64,000 nt of DNA from CAUZWH01 sp965247665 (lineage in GTDB: Bacteria > Pseudomonadota > Alphaproteobacteria > SHVV01): the NCBI GenBank assembly GCA_965247665.1, contig CBDFHH010000003.1, positions 62,001-126,000 on the forward strand, in the 5' to 3' direction. The translations under genes and the position numbers were made by a program. Positions 48,728 to 58,174 of the stretch are shown here, in pieces. Below the pieces are notes generated by a model. That model made no database searches, had not been told where the DNA came from, and saw only the letters and a list, made by a program, of their open reading frames with translations. Positions within the stretch are counted from its first letter, which is position 1; every line of letters begins with the position of its first letter.

Positions 48728-49753
48728 CTATGACTTTCTTCCGCAGGCATTGGCCCTCGCCTCGATTTCGGCACAGCGTCTCATGACCTCTTCGAATTTC
48801 TCGTCATCGTCGAGGAGCATGCCGTCGCTGAGCATCCTGCCGTAATCGTCCGCGAGCACGTCGTAAGCGTGATCATTCGGAACCAGTTGCAGCGCACCCG
48901 TAACGGCGGCGTGGTAGTCGATCCAACCGCCGGTCGCGTCCTTCTCTGCAAAGAACGCCGACTTGTGCCGTGCGACTGACAACGCGAGGTCGCGAGCGGC
49001 GAGTGCCGGCTCGGCGTATCCGGCAGCGTCCAATCGAACCAGGTCGTGCCAATGTCTGGATAGCCGCGCACCGCGCCGACGCTCCTGTCGACAAAATACG
49101 TGCATGGCCGTGGCCTTCTCCCAAAATGTGCGCTCGGCCAACATCACTGACGGAGTCGCGGTTGGAAACGCGAGGTCGGGCAGGTGGGTAGCCGCGTCGC
49201 ACTCGACCGGACGCTGCGCCCTGGGCTCACCGGTTGAGCGCGCGCCGAACTCCACCATCACTTCCGGCCTGACGAAACTGTAATCGTCGAACACCGGCGC
49301 ATAGCCAACGTAAATCCGGTCATCTTCAGTTCGCACATCGGCCTCGAAACCCTTGCCGGCCAGATCGGCTTCGATCGCCGGCAAAGCCTGGTCCCGAGTC
49401 CATGCCGCCAGGCGTGTTCGGATGGAACGCGTCCAGCGTCGTTCCTGACTGCGGGTGGCCGGCAGCGGCTCTTCACTGTCAGTCGCGAGGTCAGGGGCGA
49501 AGGCCCGGATGTCGTAGGTGATATCGATGTCTTCGGAGAACCGCCGGATGACGCGGTAGGCTTTCGAAAGAGATGTGCCTCCCTTGAAGACCAGGTCCTT
49601 GGCGAACGGCGTCGAGAACAGGATGTTCAGCGTCTGTACGACCCAGATGTCCTTTTCGAGCAAGGGCGGTCGATGCCCGCTCCGGCTGGCAGAGACCCTG
49701 AGCGCATCGCGTTGATCTTCACCCGACAGCGAATGGAAATGTAATTTAGCCAT
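48728..49753 (-). CDS. AbiEii/AbiGii-family nucleotidyltransferase toxin
   Basis: This 341-residue DUF1814-type toxin has the nucleotidyltransferase core LVFKGGTSLSKAYRVIRRF (G-G-T-S-L-S-K near 57) and EDIDITYDI with the metal Asp pair. AERTFWEKATAMHVFCRQER near 220 is the family's conserved E-K-x-x-A-x-H block. In AbiE systems the toxin causes reversible growth arrest; relatives add nucleotides to tRNA. It is preceded by its antitoxin with an 8-bp overlap, a complete type IV toxin-antitoxin/abortive-infection operon. Confidence 0.92.
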   Translation of the reverse strand: MAKLHFHSLSGEDQRDALRVSASRSGHRPPLLEKDIWVVQTLNILFSTPFAKDLVFKGGTSLSKAYRVIRRFSEDIDITYDIRAFAPDLATDSEEPLPATRSQERRWTRSIRTRLAAWTRDQALPAIEADLAGKGFEADVRTEDDRIYVGYAPVFDDYSFVRPEVMVEFGARSTGEPRAQRPVECDAATHLPDLAFPTATPSVMLAERTFWEKATAMHVFCRQERRRGARLSRHWHDLVRLDAAGYAEPALAARDLALSVARHKSAFFAEKDATGGWIDYHAAVTGALQLVPNDHAYDVLADDYGRMLSDGMLLDDDEKFEEVMRRCAEIEARANACGRKS

Positions 49754-50342
49754 GAGCGATCAAGTCGCTGACCGGCTTTGCGATCCATGCCGGCAGGACC
49801 GCGCGCGCTTCGGCGAGATCTGCAAGATCTCCGGTCGCAATCCGGGGCGCCATCCGGCCGAGACTGTCTTCGACCTCTTGGGGACCCAGCCAAGCGAGGG
49901 CGCGAACGATGTCGCCGGCGGGCCGATGCGGTGCAACCAGTTGCCAGCGCGGCGCATGACGCAAATACACCGTCTGGGCGCCAAGTCGCAGCCGACGGTC
50001 CGGCCCGGAGGTCAGGTAGACCGGCCGTACCGGTACCTGGGTCGTGAGGCCGAGGGCGTTCGCCGCGGCGCCGCCGCAGGGAACAATGACCTCTCCCCAC
50101 AACGCCGAGAGCGATGCGATCACTCTCTCGACGGCGGGAGGACTCAGGCCAAAGCGTGTCTCGACAGGCCGCATGTAGACGCCCTGGCAGACTCGTAAAA
50201 GCCGGCCGCGGCGGGCCAGACGCGACAACGCCTGATCGACCGCCGCACGGGTGCCGAGATGCAATAAAGCGCTCGGACACAGCGGCGCGCCCTCAGACAG
50301 CGTCGCCGCATATCGTTCGATACTGCGGGACACGCTGGGCAT
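49746..50342 (-). CDS. AbiEi-type antitoxin/transcriptional repressor
   Basis: The 198-residue protein has an N-terminal winged helix (LLHLGTRAAVDQALSRLARR, GRLLRVCQGVYM) and an antitoxin C-terminal domain (YLRHAPRWQ, WLGPQEVEDSL). This is the DUF6088/AbiEi architecture. It should repress its own promoter through the inverted repeat at 50362-50389 and neutralise the co-encoded toxin. It overlaps the toxin gene by 8 bp. Confidence 0.9.
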   Translation of the reverse strand: MPSVSRSIERYAATLSEGAPLCPSALLHLGTRAAVDQALSRLARRGRLLRVCQGVYMRPVETRFGLSPPAVERVIASLSALWGEVIVPCGGAAANALGLTTQVPVRPVYLTSGPDRRLRLGAQTVYLRHAPRWQLVAPHRPAGDIVRALAWLGPQEVEDSLGRMAPRIATGDLADLAEARAVLPAWIAKPVSDLIAHG

Positions 50343-50361
50343 GATTACACGCTCCTGTTTG

Positions 50362-50389
50362 TGTCAGAAATATATCATATAATCTGACA
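50362..50389. promoter_or_regulatory. Inverted repeat operator/promoter of the AbiE operon
   Basis: TGTCAGA (50362-50368) and TCTGACA (50383-50389) flank 14 AT-only-rich bases that contain leftward -10-like hexamers. The site is 20 bp ahead of the antitoxin start. AbiEi proteins autoregulate through paired inverted repeats in this position. Confidence 0.7.
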
Positions 50390-50489
50390 TCCAGGGCAAG
50401 GGAGTCTCACATCGCCGGTGAATTCGTGACTGAGGTCGTGCGGCACCCACAACGGGCGCCGTCTTTGCGACTACGGCCGCTGTCTGGTG

Positions 50490-50705
50490 ATCAGCCGGAC
50501 CCACGTGGCCCGGCTTGAGGTGGACACCGACCGGCGCCGGTTCGGAAATATCGCAACGCGGGGGCCGCGACGAACCAGGCTGTTAAACAACGCGAAACGA
50601 AAAATGGAGAATCGGAGAATCCGCAGACGAAATCGCGGGGGTCTCCGCGTACAACCCCCATGCTTGCGCGCGGCATCCCAGGCGAATTCTCCTAACCGGA
50701 GAATC
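50490..50705 (+). repeat. Dispersed repeat of about 200 bp, copy 2
   Basis: This is the direct-orientation partner of 36770-36985 (shared runs include CCGGACCCACGTGGCCCGGC and GGAGAATCGGAGAATCCGCA). It occupies the gap between the AbiE promoter and tRNA-Asn. No gene is visible in 50390-50828 apart from this repeat and a hairpin. Confidence 0.8.
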
Positions 50706-50755
50706 GAGAGGCATGTAGGGGAGGGCGTAACTGCTTGGAAAAGCGCCGGATGCGA

Positions 50756-50789
50756 CGAGGCCCCCAAGAGGTTACCCTCCGGGGCCTCG
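50756..50789 (-). terminator. GC-rich hairpin downstream of tRNA-Asn
   Basis: CGAGGCCCC (50756-50764) pairs with GGGGCCTCG (50781-50789), loop 16 nt. It lies 40 bp beyond the tRNA 3' end. Only a short T run follows on the minus strand, so it is a probable but imperfect terminator. Confidence 0.5.
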
Positions 50790-50828
50790 CATTGACGATC
50801 GAGCCGCCTGACTTGGCGCTCGGAAAAT

Positions 50829-50904
50829 TGGCTCCCCGGGCCGGACTCGAACCAGCGACCCAGCGGTTAACAGCCGCTTGCTCTACCAACTGAGCTACCG
50901 GGGA
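50829..50904 (-). tRNA. tRNA-Asn (anticodon GTT), CCA encoded
   Basis: This is a 76-nt cloverleaf on the minus strand: acceptor TCCCCGG/CCGGGGA, D loop AGCTCAGTTGGTAGAGC, anticodon arm GCGGC-TGTTAAC-CGC with GTT, T arm CTGG-TTCGAGTC-CGG, and an encoded CCA at 50829-50831. It appears intact and borders the defence-rich region, so it could be a landing site, but no fragment copy of it is visible. Confidence 0.95.
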
Positions 50905-51096
50905 TCGAGTGGTGCTCTCCGCGAGCGGCTCCCTTGGCGCCTCCTCGACCGGACCCCGTAGGCCCCGATCCCTGTGATGGACGCCACCCAGTGTGTCGTC
51001 GTGCCGTCAGATTGCGCGGGTTTATAGCAGGGCCGCGAATCGGGCGCCAGCCGCTTTGCAGCGGATAGCGGCCGAATTCAAGCCCAACTGTGCTAG

Positions 51097-52071
51097 ATGA
51101 TGTGCATGTCGTTGCGCTTGCCGCGGTCACGCTGGACCGCCGCCCTGGCCGGTTGGGCGGGGTGGGTCCTGGTTGCGGCCGCCGCCGCCGCCGAGCCGGC
51201 CCCGGTGTGGATCGACACCGACGCAGCCTGCGGCTCGAGCAAACTCGCCGACGCCGGCGATTGCTGGGCGCTGGCCCTGGCGCTGCGGTCCAACCGGGTG
51301 GCGGTGCGCGGGATCAGCACGGTCACCGGCGCCGTCAAGGCGGGTCAGGCGGCGCTGCTCGCCCGCGAGGTAGCCGGACGGTTCGGCTATGCCGGCGAGG
51401 TGCACCAGGGCGCGGTGCGCAAGAATTACCGCCCCACCGCGGCGTCGCGCGCGCTCGCGGCGGCGCTGGAAAACGAACCCCTGACCATCGTCGCGCTCGG
51501 GCCGCTGACCAATATTGCCGCCGTGCTGCTGACCCGACCCCGGCTCACGCCGCAGATCGAGCGCGTTGTCGTCGTGTTTGGAACGCCGCCCGAGATCGCC
51601 GGGGCGGACAGATTGAGGGACTATCGCAACTACAACGCCGCCGCCGATACCAAAGCGATCGCGGCCTTGATGCGCGCCAAAATCGAGCTGGTCGTCGTGC
51701 CCCTCGACGCTGCGCGCGCCGCGCTGCTGACCGACGCCGAGCTCGATCGTGCCGCGCAAGCCGGCTCGAACGCGGCCTGGTTGACCGGCTTGAGCCGGGG
51801 TTGGCTGCACATCTGGCGCGATCGAATCGGCGAAGCCGGGGCGTTCCCCGCGGACAGCACGGCGGTCGCCTACATGACCCATCGCGATCTGCTGAACTGC
51901 CGCAAGACGCTGGGTCAATTCGCCTGGAAGCATTCATTCTTCCGGGAGAAAAGCGTCATGCAGATCGGCGATGCGGTCGAAGACGGCCGCCCGATCGTTT
52001 ATTGCGGCGCGATCGAACCGGTGTTCCGCGACCGGCTGGTTCAGGCGATCACGGGAGCCGGCGGCTCCTAA
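51097..52071 (+). CDS. Secreted nucleoside hydrolase-like protein
   Basis: This 324-residue protein has a hydrophobic signal segment (WTAALAGWAGWVLVAAAAAA) at about 13-32, so it is likely periplasmic. The nucleoside-hydrolase start motif D-T-D is present (WIDTDAACGSS), but the usual D-T-D-x-G-x-D-D calcium site is altered and D may be supplied by ADAGDCWAL. LTIVALGPLTNIAAVL near 128 is the family's conserved block. It may act on a purine or pyrimidine nucleoside or on another ribosyl compound. Its stop overlaps the convergent P-ATPase stop by 4 bp. Confidence 0.8.
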   Translation: MMCMSLRLPRSRWTAALAGWAGWVLVAAAAAAEPAPVWIDTDAACGSSKLADAGDCWALALALRSNRVAVRGISTVTGAVKAGQAALLAREVAGRFGYAGEVHQGAVRKNYRPTAASRALAAALENEPLTIVALGPLTNIAAVLLTRPRLTPQIERVVVVFGTPPEIAGADRLRDYRNYNAAADTKAIAALMRAKIELVVVPLDAARAALLTDAELDRAAQAGSNAAWLTGLSRGWLHIWRDRIGEAGAFPADSTAVAYMTHRDLLNCRKTLGQFAWKHSFFREKSVMQIGDAVEDGRPIVYCGAIEPVFRDRLVQAITGAGGS

Positions 52072-54254
52072 TGCCGAGGTTTCGACTCGTCGACCGCCCA
52101 GCGTAGCCGCAGCGCATTGCCGATCACCGATACCGAGCTCAGGCTCATGGCCGCGGCGGCGACGATCGGCGACAGCAGCAGACCGAAGACGGGGTAGAGC
52201 AGCCCGGCCGCGAGGGGCACGCCGGCGCCGTTATAGACAAAGGCGAAAAACAGATTCTGGCGGATGTTGCGCATCACCGCGCGGGCGAGCCGCCGGCCCC
52301 GGACGATGCCGGCGAGATCGCCCTTGACCAGGGTGATGTCGGCGCTTGCCATTGCCACGTCGGTGCCGGTGCCCATGGCGATGCCGACATCGGCGGCGGC
52401 GAGGGCCGGGGCGTCGTTGATACCGTCGCCGGCCATGGCGACGCGATGACCCCGGTTGCGCAGGCTTTCGACGATCTCGTGCTTGTGCGCGGGATCGACC
52501 TCGGCTTCGACTTCCTCGATACCGAGCTCGGCGGCGACGAAGCCGGCAGTGGCGCGGTGATCGCCGGTGACCATGATGATTCGTACGCCGTCCGCGCGCA
52601 GCGCGCGCAGGGCGCCCGCCGCGGCCGGCTTGATGCGATCGCGCACGGCGATCATGCCGACGGCGCGGTCGCCATCGGCGACATAGACGATTGTGGCGCC
52701 GGTTGCACGCAGCTCGACCGCGGGGCTCTCGAGAGCGGCGAGATCGAGCCCGCCCGCCGCCATCATCTCGGCATTGCCAAGCGTCGCGCGGCGGCCATCG
52801 ATTTCACCGCTGACGCCCTGCCCCGTGATCGACCGGAAGTTGTCGACCGCATGGATCGCAACCCCGCGTTCGCCCGCTTCGGCGACGATCGCCGCGGCGA
52901 GCGGGTGCTCGCTGTCGCGCTCGAGGCTGGCGGCGACGCCCAACAGCTCCGTTTCGCTCGCGCCGGCGGCCGTGACGACGCGGTCGACGGCCGGCTTGCC
53001 CTCGGTCAATGTCCCGGTCTTGTCGCAGATCAACAGGTCCATGTCGGCCAGGCGCTCGAGCGCGGCGGCGTCCCTTATCAGGACTCCGACCTGAGCGCCG
53101 CGGCCCATCCCGACCATGATCGACATCGGCGTCGCCAAACCGAGCGCACAGGGGCAGGCGATGATCAGCACCGACACGGCCGCCAGCAGCGCATTGGCGA
53201 AAACCGGCGCCGGTCCGACCGTGGCCCAGATGGCAAAGGTGACGATCGCGACACCGACAACGGCCGGAACGAAGTAACCGGCGACGCGGTCGGCGAGGCG
53301 CTGAGCCGGTGCGCGGCTGCGTTGGGCCGCCGCCACGAGCTCCACGATCTGCGCCAGCATCCTCTCCTCGCCGATGCGGTCGGCCCGCATGACGACGCTG
53401 CCGGTGCCGCTGACGCTGCCGCCGATGACGGTGTCGCCGACATGCTTGGCGACCGGAATTGATTCGCCGGTCAACATCGACTCGTCGACCACCGCCGTGC
53501 CTTCGAGAATCGTACCGTCGACGGGGATGCGGTTGCCGGGCCGCACGCGCAGCCGGTCTCCGACCTGGACCTCGGCGAGCGGGATCTCCTCTTCACCGCC
53601 ATCGTCTTCACGTCCATCGTCGAGCCGAACAGCGGTCGGCGGCGACAGATCGAGCAGCGCGCGGATGGCGCCGCCGGTTCGCTCGCGGGCGCGCAATTCG
53701 AGCACCTGGCCGACCAGGACGAGGACGGTGATGACCGCCGCCGCTTCGAAGTAGAGCGCGATCCGACCGGCCGGATCGCGAAAAGAATCGGGGAACAGGT
53801 CGGGCGCCAGCGCGGCGGCGAGGCTGTACAGATAGGCCGTGCCGGTACCCATCGCGATCAGGGTGAACATGTTGGGGCTGACCTGGACCAGCGATTGCCA
53901 GGCGCGTACCAGGAAAGGCCAACCTGCCCACAACACGACCGGGGTCGCGAGCACCAGCTGCAGCCAGCGCGACGTCGACCGACCGATGGCCTCGGCGATG
54001 CCCAACATGAACAGGTGGTCGCCCATCTCGATCACCAGGATCGGTAGAGCCAGCGCCGCGCCGATCCACAACCGCCGCGACATATCGATCAGTTCCGGAT
54101 TGGGTCCGGTTTCGCCGGTAACCGTCTCCGGCTCCAGAGCCATGCCGCATTTGGGGCAGGTGCCGAAGCCGACTCGGCGCACTTCCGGGTGCATCGGGCA
54201 GATGTAAATCGCCTCCGTCGAGCCGACCGCCGCCGTGTGTCGAACCTGTGTCAT
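52068..54254 (-). CDS. copA: Heavy-metal P1B-type ATPase (copper/silver exporter)
   Basis: The protein is about 728 residues from the ATG at 54254 (MTQVRHTAAV). The N terminus has a Cys-rich metal site YICPMHPEV with FGTCPKCGM in place of the usual HMA domain, as in the CopB/CopF-like and Bacteroidetes-type exporters. The core has TGES, CPC in IACPCALGLATP, phosphorylation DKTGTLTEGKP, HP in DSEHPLAAAI and GDGINDAPAL. It pumps Cu(I) or a similar soft metal out across the inner membrane. No regulator is adjacent. Confidence 0.93.
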   Translation of the reverse strand: MTQVRHTAAVGSTEAIYICPMHPEVRRVGFGTCPKCGMALEPETVTGETGPNPELIDMSRRLWIGAALALPILVIEMGDHLFMLGIAEAIGRSTSRWLQLVLATPVVLWAGWPFLVRAWQSLVQVSPNMFTLIAMGTGTAYLYSLAAALAPDLFPDSFRDPAGRIALYFEAAAVITVLVLVGQVLELRARERTGGAIRALLDLSPPTAVRLDDGREDDGGEEEIPLAEVQVGDRLRVRPGNRIPVDGTILEGTAVVDESMLTGESIPVAKHVGDTVIGGSVSGTGSVVMRADRIGEERMLAQIVELVAAAQRSRAPAQRLADRVAGYFVPAVVGVAIVTFAIWATVGPAPVFANALLAAVSVLIIACPCALGLATPMSIMVGMGRGAQVGVLIRDAAALERLADMDLLICDKTGTLTEGKPAVDRVVTAAGASETELLGVAASLERDSEHPLAAAIVAEAGERGVAIHAVDNFRSITGQGVSGEIDGRRATLGNAEMMAAGGLDLAALESPAVELRATGATIVYVADGDRAVGMIAVRDRIKPAAAGALRALRADGVRIIMVTGDHRATAGFVAAELGIEEVEAEVDPAHKHEIVESLRNRGHRVAMAGDGINDAPALAAADVGIAMGTGTDVAMASADITLVKGDLAGIVRGRRLARAVMRNIRQNLFFAFVYNGAGVPLAAGLLYPVFGLLLSPIVAAAAMSLSSVSVIGNALRLRWAVDESKPRH

Positions 54255-54279
54255 GCCTGATCCATAGTGCTGATTCTCG

Positions 54280-55129
54280 TCACTTGGGCGGGCAGCGCGC
54301 TTCGACCTCGACCCAGAGGTCGACAGCGACGACGTCCCGGTATTCGGCAAACCCGATGCCGGTGCCGAACAGCCGCTGCCCGCCGGCGCGGAAGTCGGCG
54401 CGGGCGTCCCGCATCGCTTTGGCCGCGCGCATCAGCAGCGAGACGCCCCCGGCGACGATGTCGAAGCCGAGCTCGTGCAGCGCACCGGGTTTGAGGATCG
54501 GCGTGCGGGGCCGCCTTCCAACATGTTGGCCGGTTGCACAACGTCGAAGGCGCTGCCGACGGGTTCCACGTCCCCGACCAAGGTCGGGCGTCGACGAACA
54601 CGCCGTCGACGCCCGCCTCGATGAACGCCTCGGCGCCGCGCAGGGCTGCGTCGCGGCCGTACTTGCGGCGCGCGTCGGTGCGGCCGGGACTCCACAAATC
54701 GCTTGAATCCTTGGCGGCGCGGGCATGGGCGACGCCACGGCCGGGCGGGACAACCTCCTCGCCTTCCATATGGCCGCAATGCTTGGCCGAGATCCGGTCC
54801 TCGATCCGGATCGCGCGGGCGCCCATAAGCCAGCAGGTCGCTACGGTTCGCGCGCCGGTCTTGACATCGCCATAGCGGTCGTCGCCGTCGACCGACACCG
54901 CCAGGCCGCCGGCGGCGACGTTCTCGCGAATCGCCGGGCTCGTCTCGCCGAGGCCGACCACACCGACATCGGCAATGGCGCCGCGCGCGCCGCCCGGCGG
55001 GAAACCGCCGATCATGCAGGCCTTGAAGCGGGCGCGTTCGATCGGCCGCGCGCCGCGCGCATCGTCGGCGCCCGGCGGCAGTCGCGGCTGGTGGCCGGCG
55101 ACGCGTTCGGCGAACGTTTGGTCGACCAT
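54280..55129 (-). pseudogene. Isocitrate lyase/PEP mutase family enzyme, frameshifted
   Basis: From the ATG at 55129 the frame reads RFKACMIGGFPPGG (substrate loop), VGLGETSPAIRENVAAGGLA, VDGDDRYGDV (metal D-x-D/G-Y-G) and RIEDRISAKHCGHMEGEEVV (active-site K-x-C-G-H). A one-base shift near 54560 moves the rest into another frame (LKPGALHELGFDIVAGGVSL ... LWVEVEARCPPK) ending at 54280. The motif Cys and His survive, but the gene cannot give a full protein. It would have handled a carboxylic acid or phosphonate. Confidence 0.75.
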
Positions 55130-55713
55130 GGCTGACTCCGAATCTTGCTCGGCGCAACCTACCGCCGACATTGGTTGCAACCAAGCCGCCCGCTATGATC
55201 GGTTGGGAACGCCAGGATCGATTGAGGACCCCGGGAGATGAGTGTCGCCGCCGAAGCACTGCATGGAATCACCGGTCCGGCCGATCGGCGTGGGCCCGGT
55301 GTCTGCGGCTCGCAATGCCGGATGCGGCGCTTCGACGACGGCGCCGCCCGTGAGATCGATCGGCCGCCGCGCCGGGGGCAAGCGGCCGGTTTGGGGCAAG
55401 CGGCCGCCTTGAGGATTGCCGACCTCACCCGCGACGATTTGCCGTTGCCGTTTTTCGCCGCAGAGCCGGCGGCGCTGATCGTCAGCTCGATCGCCGTCGA
55501 CAACGAAATCGCCCGCACCCGGCCCGACCGGCTCGAGGTTCGGTGCCGGCCGTATTTGCGGCGCCGGCCGGGGCAGAAACGGGCGGGCGAGAAGCCGTAT
55601 TACCCGCAACCGATCTCCGGCGTTCGCGCCGCTCTGTCGCGACCCGCGCGCCGGCGCCGTGCGCGGCGGCTTTCCCTCGGCGGTCGATCCGCCTCTATTC
55701 CGGACGATTTGAT
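55130..55713. other. 584-bp region upstream of gentisate dioxygenase, no confident gene
   Basis: An open frame at 55238-55717 (plus) has a stretch that looks protein-like (RIADLTRDDLPLPFFAAEPA, then LIVSSIAVDNEIAR) but is surrounded by Arg/Pro-rich sequence typical of antisense or decayed DNA. I recognise no family. It could be a remnant of a gene related to gentisate degradation. Confidence 0.3.
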
Positions 55714-56760
55714 ATGACCGAATCGAGCACCGCTGCCGACAAAGGATTGACGCTCGCCGCCTACGCGGAGCGCATCGCCCCCAACAACCTCGCGCCGCTG
55801 TGGGACCGCCTGCACGATCTGATCACGCCGCATCCGGCCGGCGCGGCTCGCCCGGCGGTGTGGGCCTACGACACGGTGCGGCCGTTGCTGCTCGAGGCGG
55901 GCAGGCTGATCACCGCCGCGGAGGCGGAGCGCCGGGTGCTGATCCTGGAGAATCCCGGGCTACCGGGTCTGAGCCGCATCACCACCTCGCTCTATGCGGG
56001 CCTGCAACTGGTGCTGCCCGGCGAGATCGCGCCGGCGCATCGCCACACCCCGACCGCCTTGCGTTTCGTGGTCGATGGCGAGGGAGCCTACACCGCGGTC
56101 GAAGGCGAACGCACGATCATGCGCGAAGGCGATTTCGTGATCACGCCGAACTGGGCGTGGCACGATCACGGCAACGAAAGCGACCGGCCCATGGTGTGGC
56201 TCGACGGACTCGACGTACCGGTGGTGCAGTTCTTGGATGCTTCGTTCGTCGAATCCCACGCCGACGACAGCCAACGGGTCGGGCGACCGACCGGCGACTC
56301 GCTGGCGCGATACGGCTCGGGGCTGTTGCCGGTCGACGCCGAGCATGGCAGCCGGACCTCGCCGATCGTCAGTTATCCCTACGACCGTACGCGCGAGGCG
56401 CTGGAACAGATGCGCAAGAACGATGAATGGGACCCGCATCACGGCCTCAGGATGCGCTATGCCAATCCCGTCACCGGCGACCATGCGATGCCGAGCATCG
56501 GCGCTTTCATCCGCCTGCTGCCGAAGGGGTTCGCGACCAAGGACTATCGCTCGACCGACGGCACCGTTTTTTCGGTGGTGGAGGGTAGCGGCCGTACCGA
56601 GTTGGGCGACCAAATCCTGGAATGGAAGAAGCGCGACACGTTTGTCGTGCCGAGCTGGCGCCGGCACCGTCATATCGCCGACGCGGAGACGGTTCTGTTC
56701 AGCTTTTCCGACCGGCCGATTCAGGAGAAGCTGGATTTGTGGCGTGAGCAACGCGGGTGA
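55714..56760 (+). CDS. Gentisate 1,2-dioxygenase
   Basis: This 348-residue bicupin matches gentisate dioxygenases. The first cupin carries the iron ligands H109, H111 (IAPAHRHTPTALRF) and H150/H152 (WAWHDHGNE), and the second cupin is degenerate (TDGTVFSVVEGSGRT, SWRRHRHIADAE). It opens gentisate to maleylpyruvate with O2. The next enzymes (maleylpyruvate isomerase or hydrolase) are not here. It converges, across a 230-bp gap with no gene, on the FAD monooxygenase gene, which could make gentisyl precursors. Confidence 0.88.
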   Translation: MTESSTAADKGLTLAAYAERIAPNNLAPLWDRLHDLITPHPAGAARPAVWAYDTVRPLLLEAGRLITAAEAERRVLILENPGLPGLSRITTSLYAGLQLVLPGEIAPAHRHTPTALRFVVDGEGAYTAVEGERTIMREGDFVITPNWAWHDHGNESDRPMVWLDGLDVPVVQFLDASFVESHADDSQRVGRPTGDSLARYGSGLLPVDAEHGSRTSPIVSYPYDRTREALEQMRKNDEWDPHHGLRMRYANPVTGDHAMPSIGAFIRLLPKGFATKDYRSTDGTVFSVVEGSGRTELGDQILEWKKRDTFVVPSWRRHRHIADAETVLFSFSDRPIQEKLDLWREQRG

Positions 56761-56990
56761 GGCCGGCGACCCTTCAGGACGCACGGGCGCGGTTCGGGCT
56801 GCCGGCGGACTTCGGGAGAATATCGACAGGAAATCGCCGTTGCGGCGCGGGCACGCGTGGGATCGAAACCCGACCTGAGCAGAGGATCCATGAGTGAAGA
56901 GGCAGGCAACGCCGTTGCCTTGTGGTTTGGGATGCCGGCCGAGGATCACCGGCGCCGCGGCGACGCGGCCCTCCCGTCGGATGGGCGCGC

Positions 56991-58115
56991 TCAGGCCTCG
57001 CGCGCGGCTTCGTACGCCGCGACGAAGCGCGGGGCAATTTCGCGCAGCCGTTGCCGCGACATGCGGCCCGAGCGAGTCATATAGGAGTAGGCGAAGGGGT
57101 AGGGGTCGAGGGCCATATGTTCGGCGAAGTCTTCGTACCAGCTGAAGCTGCCGGCGGCGCCGGCGAGGATCTTGTCGACAATCGGCCGCCGCTTCGCTTC
57201 GAAGCGCCTAAGCGCCGTCTTCACGTCGTCGGTTTCGGCAAACGCGTGGGCGAGGAAGATCGCATCCTCGAGCGCGAGCCGGGTGCCCGAGCCGATCGAA
57301 AAATGCACGGTGCGGAGGGCGTCGCCGATCAGCACCATGTTGCCGTGCCACCAGCGGTGGTTGGTCACCACCGGGAAGTTGCGCCACACCGACTTGTTCG
57401 ATAGCAGCGGGGAACCGGCGAGGTCGCGCGCGAATACCTCCTCACAGTAAAGCCGGCAGTCTTCTTCCGATAGCGCCGCCAGACCGGCGCGCCGCCAGGT
57501 GGCGTCGTTGCATTCGACGATGAAGGTGCTCATCGACGGGCTGTAGCGGTAATGGTGGGCGACGAAGGCGCCGTGCGGGCTGGGGCGGAAGGTAAGCGTC
57601 AACGTGTCGAACAATTGCTCGGTGCCGTACCAGACGAACTTGTTGGACAACGCCTCGATCGAGGGGCGGAAGATTTCCGCGTGGCGGGCGCGGATCAGGG
57701 AGTTGACGCCGTCGGCGCCGACCACGAGATCGGTCTCGAGATCGTCCACATCGTCGATGAGAGTTCGGTAAGCGATCTCCACACCGGCATCGACGCACAG
57801 CTCGCGCAGCAGGGCGAGGAGCGCGAGCCGGCCGATGGCGGCGAAGCCGTTGCCGTCGATGCGGATTGCTTGGTCGCGGTGGACGATGGTCTGCTCGGGC
57901 CAGCGTTCCATCCGTGACGTCAGCGCGGCGTAGAAACCGGCATCGTCGCGCTCGAGAAATCTGAGCGCGCCCTCCGAAAACACGACGCCGAAGCCGTAGG
58001 TGGCATCGGGCGGGTTCTGCTCGAACACCCGAATGCGATGGCCCGGGTCCCGGCGCTTCATCAGCAGCGCGAAATAGAGCCCGGCGGGACCGCCACCGAC
58101 GATGGTGATGTGCAT
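56991..58115 (-). CDS. FAD-dependent monooxygenase (salicylyl-CoA 5-hydroxylase/anthraniloyl-CoA monooxygenase-like)
   Basis: The protein is about 374 residues. It starts at the ATG at 58115 (MHITIVGGGPAGLYFALLMK), the FAD dinucleotide-binding motif, after GAGGTGAAGGGA. Later blocks are DLVVGADGVNS (D-G motif) and MVLIGDALRTVHFSIGSGTR, the second FAD motif. The N-terminal FEQNPPDATYGFGVVFSE stretch is characteristic of CoA-thioester aromatic hydroxylases. It would hydroxylate a benzoyl-CoA-type compound at C5. With gentisate dioxygenase next door, a salicylate to gentisate route is plausible. It lacks the C-terminal OYE domain of longer homologues. Confidence 0.85.
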   Translation of the reverse strand: MHITIVGGGPAGLYFALLMKRRDPGHRIRVFEQNPPDATYGFGVVFSEGALRFLERDDAGFYAALTSRMERWPEQTIVHRDQAIRIDGNGFAAIGRLALLALLRELCVDAGVEIAYRTLIDDVDDLETDLVVGADGVNSLIRARHAEIFRPSIEALSNKFVWYGTEQLFDTLTLTFRPSPHGAFVAHHYRYSPSMSTFIVECNDATWRRAGLAALSEEDCRLYCEEVFARDLAGSPLLSNKSVWRNFPVVTNHRWWHGNMVLIGDALRTVHFSIGSGTRLALEDAIFLAHAFAETDDVKTALRRFEAKRRPIVDKILAGAAGSFSWYEDFAEHMALDPYPFAYSYMTRSGRMSRQRLREIAPRFVAAYEAAREA

Positions 58116-58174
58116 CCGTCCCTTCACCTCGCGGCTGCGTGACCGTCACGCCGCTCCACAAGCCCGCCGCCGCG

